Shown piece by piece: positions 58,316 to 64,000 of a DNA stretch of 64,000 nucleotides. Origin of the DNA: Trichosphaerium sp. ATCC 40318 (lineage: Eukaryota > Discosea > Flabellinia > Trichosidae); assembly GCA_038496445.1 (NCBI GenBank), contig JALMLS010000310.1, positions 1-64,000 on the forward strand, given 5' to 3'. A program made the translations under genes and the position numbers. The notes beneath the pieces were generated by a model. That model was given only the letters and a program-made list of their open reading frames with translations, was not told the DNA's origin and did no database searches. Position 1 is the first letter of the stretch; each line of letters begins with the position of its first letter.

Positions 58316-59308
58316 ACGCAAGAAAACCTGCGCGTTTTTGCGACGCTTTCAACGTAAGCTGGCCTGCTAACTCGTATACGCCTAACACATTCCTCAAAAA
58401 TTTCGCTTACATTTATCTTTGATTTTGCGCTTGCTTCAAAAAATGGTGCACCTAGATACGTATGTGTCAATGCAAGTTATTAAGGCGAATATTAAGAAAT
58501 TGTAGAATGAGTTTTATAGCTACGCGTACAGATGGATTCACCAAATTGTTCTCCTACAATCTTTGTTATTTGTCGTTGGTCTTCTAGATCGCTTTTGTTT
58601 CCAACGAGTACTGAAGGTATCTTAGATGAATCATCTTCATCTCTTACGCGCATAATCATCTCCCATATTGCTTCTAAGCCATCAAAAGAAGCAGCGTCTA
58701 CAATCGAGTATACAAGCAAAAACGCATCCGAAGAATGCATATATGCCTCTCTTACAGCGCTATAATCTTCCTGACCGGCTTTATACAATTAATAAGTGGC
58801 ATGGAAGTAAGCAATTTGTTTTTTTCTTAATTTGACATGAAATTCGAGTTTTGTACCTGTATCAAGAATATCCATAATTCCAGCCTCTCCGTCTATAGTA
58901 ATTTGTTTACGATAAGCATCTTCAATCGTTGGATCTATTTGAGGTTAATAAACAAAGATCTGTAAACAAACCAACAAGGATTTTGCAGTTTTATGCTCAT
59001 GCAATAGATACAGCGGTATTGACAACAAAAACGGTAAAATGAGTTTTGTAGGATGTTGTATTAATCCTACAACGTAATATTCGGTAACACTGCATTCTTT
59101 ACTGCCATACAACGCAAGTAGCGTAGTTTTTCTATTTTTTTTGCAGTTGAAGTTGCACGTACCATATTCTTTCAAAAAGTGACCAGCAACATACTGTATA
59201 GTCAATGCTGATTTCCTAGCATCACTTTAGCTCCCATAGGAATTATTGCTTTAGAAAAAGGCTGTACCCAACACCACCAACTCCGAGGATGCACACTTTA
59301 TATTCCAT
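58316..59308 (-). CDS. Ras-like small GTPase with geranylgeranylation motif
   Basis: Start [14 protein letters not shown] (59308), intron, [17 protein letters not shown] (P-loop GVGGVGKS), [12 protein letters not shown] (effector DPTIED), [20 protein letters not shown] (switch II DTAGQE), [38 protein letters not shown] (NKSD), [12 protein letters not shown] (EASAK, equivalent to SAK), RRFSCVVL at the C-terminus (CaaL box, typical of geranylgeranylated Rho/Rap types). All five G motifs are in place, spread over five exons with 45-250 nt introns. The Ras/Rap branch is favoured by DPTIED. Confidence 0.9.
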
Positions 59309-59328
59309 GAGTCTTTACTTCGTCATTG

Positions 59329-59547
59329 ATGTCTGAACTTCAAATTATCGAAACGTTCACCAAAGCATACGACTTAAACGTACAAACGCCAAAACCACTC
59401 CAAATCCGCGTGAAAAGTATTATTAATGCTAGAGTAAGGTCGTAATATTGTTATTTCAGTCACATTCCTGTTTATGGAAATAAAGTTGTTCGTCAGGGTA
59501 TGTTGGCTCAAATACACAGTGTAACAGTACCGACTAAGAAGCGCTAA
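59329..59547 (+). CDS. Small two-exon protein (about 65 aa)
   Basis: ATG 59329: MSELQIIETFTKAYDLNVQT with PKPLQIRVKSIINAR, a 26-nt GT-AG intron, then SHIPVYGNKVVRQGMLAQIH and the end VTVPTKKR at 59545-59547. Divergent from the Ras-like gene by about 20 bp. Unknown; the size, basic nature and PxxVYGNKVV segment could suit a small ribosomal or mitochondrial protein. Confidence 0.4.
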
Positions 59548-60404
59548 ACAAAAGTGGAGTACAAAGAAACTTGCAAAGAAGTTGTCCAAAAAAAAAAAGT
59601 GGTGATCGCGTCAAGTGCCTCCTATTGTTCGAAGTTGTTCAATAGCCATTTGTGCACCAATATATCACCGGACATGTACGAAGTAATTTGATCTTGGGAG
59701 TCAAACGCCTATCCAATCGGCCACTCCTCACATCAATTAGAGGAGGCAGGAATCGAACCTACTTAATTTTGTTTTTTGTTGGTGGAATGGTAGCACTGCG
59801 GATTGAGACACTTTAACTTTATTGCACCACGACTATCCAAGTCAGTGTATTTCTTTTAACTAACATAAAATACTATCTAAAAAAAAAGTGGGTTTCTAGC
59901 AACATTGCCATAGTACAAGGCGAGCATATTGAGGTGTTAGGACCAAAGATTTTTTCTTCTTTCAAATGGCTCGAACGCCAAAAAGAGTAATACACTTCAA
60001 TACACTTAGTCTATAACTGTATGAGTTCTACGTAAGTATTTCTTGCTAATTTTGACGTGTAGCCACGTGTAAGTTGAGTATATTAATGAAAGGTGTAAAC
60101 TAATTTTATCTATCACTGAATTGTGCAACTTTGTGTTTCAGGTGGTGTTTAATGGCTACGGCTTGGTAACCATATCACATACGAGCAAAGAATGTACAAG
60201 CATGACACATAGATTTTTTGTTGAAAGAAGTGTCGCTCATTTAAAAATAACTTGGTGCATATCAAGTGCAGTGTGATTTAGTAGTTTATTACATGTTCGC
60301 ATTTCAGTTTTTTATCATAATTATAGTTCAATTCTCTTTCGCCTTGAGTACACGAAACTACCTATTCCATTTCAGTAAGCAACTAAGTTAAAGAAACCTT
60401 CAAA
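59548..60404. other. Intergenic region containing the permuted tRNA candidate
   Basis: AT-rich. A T11 run in minus orientation (59589-59599) and the tRNA candidate are the only recognised elements. 59770-60404 shows no exon or repeat I can support. Confidence 0.4.
59687..59766 (-). tRNA. Candidate circularly permuted tRNA gene (3' half precedes 5' half)
   Basis: On the minus strand the T arm comes first: stem GTAGG, loop TTCGATT, stem CCTGC (B box GGTTCGATTCC is perfect), then acceptor strand CTCCTCT and an A discriminator. An 8-nt spacer (ATTGATG plus flank) separates it from acceptor strand TGAGGAG, then TG, D arm GCC-G-ATTGGATA-GGC (A box TGGCCGATTGG fits), G and an anticodon stem TTTGA/TCAAA. 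The acceptor strands pair at six of seven positions. Order is 3' half, spacer, 5' half, as in permuted tRNAs of red and green algae. The anticodon loop is 9 nt (CTCCCAAGA), so identity is open; the D arm is Arg/Leu-like. A T11 run (59589-59599) lies downstream. Confidence 0.42.
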
Positions 60405-62291
60405 TTATGTAGCAGCAATCATCCCTTTTTTGGAAGCAAAATCCAACAAGTCAGAATTTTTTCTTTTTTCAACACTCTGTGAATGAAACGTACGTGGATT
60501 TGTGATAATATACTAGGTGATATATAGCTAACATGAACAGGGTAGAAAATTTTGTTAATATCTTCCTGGTTGTTATCGATTTTCAAGGTAAACGAAAGAC
60601 ATCCAGATTCTTCAGATGAAGCTGTAAGACGTTAACAAACAGGTGGATACAATTTCTGTCTACAACACATACTTAAAAAGGGTATATGCCACTCTAAAGC
60701 ATTACGGATACACTCAAAATTATAAGCACCTCCAGATAGTTCCGTTACTTCAGGCATGAACCTAGGGTTGTTTTTGGTTAAGTTTCTGTTTCATTTTCTA
60801 TTGTAACACATACGGTACAGGAATCGAAATGCATACATCTTTCAAAGGAGCATAGAAGTTGTTTAACGTGTAGTCTACATTGACTATAACAACTCCATCA
60901 GTTCCACATGAAGGCCAAATATCCACTGTAAAAACAAAGTAAGAAAACTTTAAGAGTAAAAAAGTATACTTACCAACTAGTGGAAAATTCTCTTCCTGGT
61001 CGCTACAGTACCTCCACTTAACTAACGTTTGAGACTCTCCCAATTTAGTATTCTTCCTCAAAATTATTTTTCCTTCATCCCTCCAAGCTGCCTTGTTTGT
61101 GAGAGGGTGCACCTTCAAGACAATTATTAGTTCTTTCTCTTGAGTTCATTAACACTACCTTGTATCTTAATCCTTGAATTGGCTCCTTGGTTAACTCAAT
61201 AGCGGGCAATGTAGCGTTTGAAACATTTGCTGTATATTCAAGACACCCAGTAAGATCCATCGAAGCCTGAGAGCCATTCGATAAAATATTTAACTTTTCG
61301 CGTAAGATAATAGCACTTGAGAACAAGTTCAGTAAAACATATACTAACACTAAGCAGCTCACCTTTCGTTGACCTCCTGCAGATCCTCAGTTTCAAACTC
61401 ATTGCTATCCGATTCAGGCATTTTTTGCATGTAACGTGAGGCTTGTAATTGCGCACTATCTTGATGTTTTTTTAATACCATCCCAGTGCTTTCAGGCTCT
61501 GTACTAATGCTATCACGTGACGTTCTTTTCATCCTATCAACCTCAACTATTTTGGGTTTTATATTATAGCCTAAGCGACCTTGCGGGTTTTTCATATGCT
61601 TTATACGACCGTCTTTGATTCTATTGACGTGGTGATGCATATTCGTTAGTACACGTGTATGTATTTCCTGTAAAAAAAAACATTAACAAAACTGGTTGTT
61701 TATCTTCCTTAGTACCGATAGAGCTTTATTGAAATTAATCTCCGATATGCTATACATCTTTTTGGAAAATTCCTCGACTTGATCGATTGAGACTCTGTTG
61801 GAGTATCCATCCACTGACACTAACTCATCAAAACCGAAAATGATTTCGAACACGTTTTTTTTGACTTGTTCCTCCGAAACACATTGATCACAAAACCGTG
61901 ACATCTAATAAAACCGTCAATTACATTGTATAAAGTTGTTTTAGTATGCTTACCAGTTTAGTACATAAGTTTAGAGTATTCAAATCGTTGAACACGTTGC
62001 TGTTTTTTGTTGTCAATAAAATGACTTTCAAGTCATTTACTGCTTGATACAAGTAACGGACGTGGTTTGCTTCAAAGTAAGTGTGCTGACGTTGCCCATT
62101 TTTTCCGTTGTTATAAATATAATACAGACCTTTAAACGATTGTAGTAATGTAGTGATACGTCTTTTAGTGATATCAACAAACTGTCTTGAAACCAGAACT
62201 ATTTTTTTGGTTTTCGTCAGCAACTCAACTTGTTAGGTTAATACTAACCTTTTCCTGTCTTGGACAATACAGATACCGCTAATATAGTCAT
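60405..62291 (-). CDS. ARCN1: Coatomer subunit delta (delta-COP)
   Basis: Start MTILAVSVLSKTGK, intron, VLVSRQFVDITKRRITTLLQ with SFKGLYYIYN, TYFEANHVRYLYQAVNDLKV and ILLTTKNSNVFNDLNTL, FDELVSVDGYSNRVSIDQVE (longin end, as in all delta-COPs), a linker with VNRIKDGRIKHMKNPQGR and KRTSRDSISTEPES, mu-homology domain REKLNILSNGSQASMDLTG, LEYTANVSNATLPAIELTKE, VHPLTNKAAWRDEGKIILRK, LGESQTLVKWRYCSDQEENF, DIWPSCGTDGVVIVNVDYTL, ECIRNALEWHIPF, FYPVHVSYISPS. Six introns. The last residues need one extra T near 60486. COPI vesicle coat, Golgi-to-ER traffic. Divergent from the mitochondrial carrier by about 700 bp. Confidence 0.9.
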
Positions 62292-62999
62292 GTGGTCTAA
62301 TCTATTAAGCTGTTATTATAGTGTTCCATCAATAAAATTAATAAACAATGAGCGACGTGGTCATTTTCTCCAAAACCCCATCCATTCCAAAACTGGTTTT
62401 TCATTTTATCTCACGTACTTACCTCAAAAAACTGCCCTTATTTTGTGTACAAAACACTGTCGCTTGTTCTACTAGGCGCCACAACTAAATCCCCCTAGCG
62501 TTAAGCACGAATTCTATTAGCACGTGATAAATGTACTGAAAACTATTGCGAGCAAATACTAAGCTGTTCGTTGGAATTTAGAAATAAAGGTCCACTAGTG
62601 GTACGTAGAAGCTGGATTACGCACGAAAAAACTAATATAATAGTTCAAGAAGTTAAATGATGTCTACATAAGAATTTTTGACGTCATCTCGCATGTTTGT
62701 GGTTAACTTTGCGTACACTAGGCTTAATAACGAAATTGGCGCACTCACACCATCTACAGGGCGTTTCTATACCTTTTAAGGGGAATTTTTTTAACAAGTG
62801 CACGCAGCGACTAAAAACGTACAAGCACGTCAAAAACGCCCAATACACTAGTGCACAAAGGTTACCTTCCTATTTCTACCTTCTCAACAAAAAATGTCAC
62901 ACATTGTTAAATTTCGAATCACTTAACTGCGCGAAAACTCGTCAAAAATAGACTGCGTCAACTGACGAAAAAGCAGTATAAACAAGCAGCTCTACAACT
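62292..62999. other. Divergent intergenic region
   Basis: About 700 bp between delta-COP and the carrier gene. Contains one CACGTG at 62521. No exon with convincing coding potential: apparent ORFs lack partner exons. Confidence 0.4.
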
Positions 63000-64000
63000 A
63001 TGGCAACACAAGAAGGCCGATCTCTACGTAGAGAACTATCTCATCAACAAGACAGTTATAAGGAGTTTTGGCTTCGAAATGAAACTGAAGATCTCTCTAG
63101 CGTGCCAAGAGAAGCCTTAGAGAACGAAGTACGCGGAGAATTCAAATTTTCTTGAATTACACTTCACTAACTATCTCGCTAGGTATTAGCTCTACGCAAA
63201 GAGCTCAATGTAAAGGACAATATACAGATGAATACTTATCACGAATACAGAGACGTTTTATCTCACGGCACAACCGGAAAACATCCGTCAGACTACCTCC
63301 ATTTGAACCAAACAGTATCTTCAGATGCTTCAGAGACAGTGTCTATTCGTGAAACGCTTCGGAAAGCAGGTAAGTTGGCCGACTTTTCGTTTTTTCAATT
63401 TTTTCACCGCAAACCACTATAGAATCGCAGTAAATAACATAGTAATTAGGTAACCGTGCTCTTGGTGGTGGTGTACTTGGAGCCGCAGCTATGGGCATGC
63501 AGGTAAGGGAGATTTTTGGGTTTTTTTGATTTTGGATTTTTATCACGTTCTAACTCCTTTTCAGGTTACAACTCTCATGTGGATGAGAACCACAATGAAC
63601 TACCAGTACCGCCACGGTACTACAACAACACAAGCGATTAAACACTTGTACAAGGTAACATTCTCTTTCCTATTCCAATAAAATCGCTTGTTTACCCTTG
63701 TAACAGGAAGGAGGGTTACCAAGGTTTTACAAAGGGTACCTACCAGCTATGTTCCAGGGACCTCTAAGTAGATTCGGCGATACAGCCGCAAACGCCGGAA
63801 TTATGGCTCTTTTGGATTCGAATGACACTTTAAGGAATTTACCTGTCATGGTTAAGACTGTCGCTTCTTCAGCTACTGCTGCTCTTTGGCGTATAGCACT
63901 TATGCCTATCGATACATGTAAAACAATTATGCAGGTAAGAAGGATAAAGGAAAAAACTGTTCTAATTTACTTCACAATTTTTCTTTTTTTTTATTGTATC
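63000..64000 (+). CDS. Mitochondrial carrier family protein (runs off the right edge)
   Basis: Start MATQEGRSLRRELSHQQDSY, a polar N-terminal extension (VLALRKELNVKDNIQMNTYH, TVSIRETLRK), then the carrier core: NRALGGGVLGAAAMGMQVTT (first helix), MWMRTTMNYQYRHGTTTTQA, IKHLYKEGGLPRFYKGYLPA (the GxxxFYKGxxP feature), MFQGPLSRFGDTAANAGIMA, TLRNLPVMVKTVASSATAAL and ALMPIDTCKTIMQ, a P-x-D-x2-K signature as in SLC25 proteins. At least five introns of about 60 nt. Truncated at 64000. The long N-terminus and missing standard first signature suggest one of the unusual SLC25-related carriers of protists and plants. Confidence 0.72.

Noticed and set aside
59770-59832. A tRNA-like D arm (TGGTGGAATGGTAGCAC) on the plus strand.
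   Set aside because: It has no matching acceptor stem and no T arm on the same strand. The A-box similarity is short.
60485-60503. A 17-nt intron near the end of delta-COP.
   Set aside because: One missing T explains the frame equally well and keeps residues that align to the family end.

Overview
The window is a compact, AT-rich (roughly 38% GC by eye) nuclear segment of a microbial eukaryote. Genes alternate strands, intergenic gaps are often under 200 bp, and most genes carry several very short introns (mostly about 35 to 60 nt) with GTACGT/GTAAG/GTATG donors and TAG/CAG acceptors. Two introns look like GC-AG. There are no bacterial operons or ribosome binding sites. The phylogenetic position is not settled from sequence alone. 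A free-standing saccharopine dehydrogenase (alpha-aminoadipate lysine route), a type II NADH dehydrogenase, a TKL receptor kinase and coatomer, EHD, eIF2beta and POP1 genes fit a unicellular protist.

Layout. 1-7.4 kb: a receptor-type kinase with IPT/TIG ectodomain, a small membrane protein, an NXT/p15-like mRNA export factor, a probable mitochondrial protein and LYS9. 7.5-11.3 kb: an AlkB demethylase, then an accessory island with a tRNA-Gly, a broken tRNA-Gly copy, simple repeats and an intact pogo/Tigger-type DNA transposon with 48-bp inverted ends. 11.5-25.7 kb: membrane and coiled-coil proteins, a protein of unnamed GGG-repeats, spermidine synthase, eIF2beta, an acid ceramidase/NAAA-like amidase, two tiny secreted ORFs, an F-box/MORN (YwqK-like) protein, a METTL-type methyltransferase and an EF-hand protein. 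26-38.4 kb: a VMA21-like protein, MORN protein, EHD ATPase, NYN-LOTUS protein, secreted ependymin-like protein, a zf-PARP/coiled-coil/C1q-like fusion, calcipressin and a PPR protein. 38.7-51 kb: NDH2, a Gfo/Idh/MocA oxidoreductase, a basic unknown protein, a DCAF-type WD40 protein and POP1. 51.4-64 kb: a type I membrane protein, zinc-ribbon proteins, a glycosyltransferase-like protein, a second AlkB-like oxygenase, a prenylated Ras-like GTPase, a candidate circularly permuted tRNA gene, delta-COP and the start of a mitochondrial carrier.

Functional themes are mostly housekeeping: membrane traffic (EHD, delta-COP, Ras-like, VMA21-like), RNA metabolism (POP1, NXT, eIF2beta, PPR, NYN-LOTUS, tRNAs) and basic metabolism (LYS9, spermidine synthase, NDH2, inositol-dehydrogenase-like). 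Signalling genes include the receptor kinase, calcipressin and EF-hand protein.

Caution for the reader. At least eleven otherwise clean genes are interrupted by a reading-frame break that is cured by adding one base, usually in a short homopolymer. This pattern is more likely assembly error than biology, so exon ends and stops given here are approximate. The best candidates for something new are the permuted tRNA (59.69-59.77 kb), the zf-PARP/C1q-like fusion and the GGG-repeat protein.
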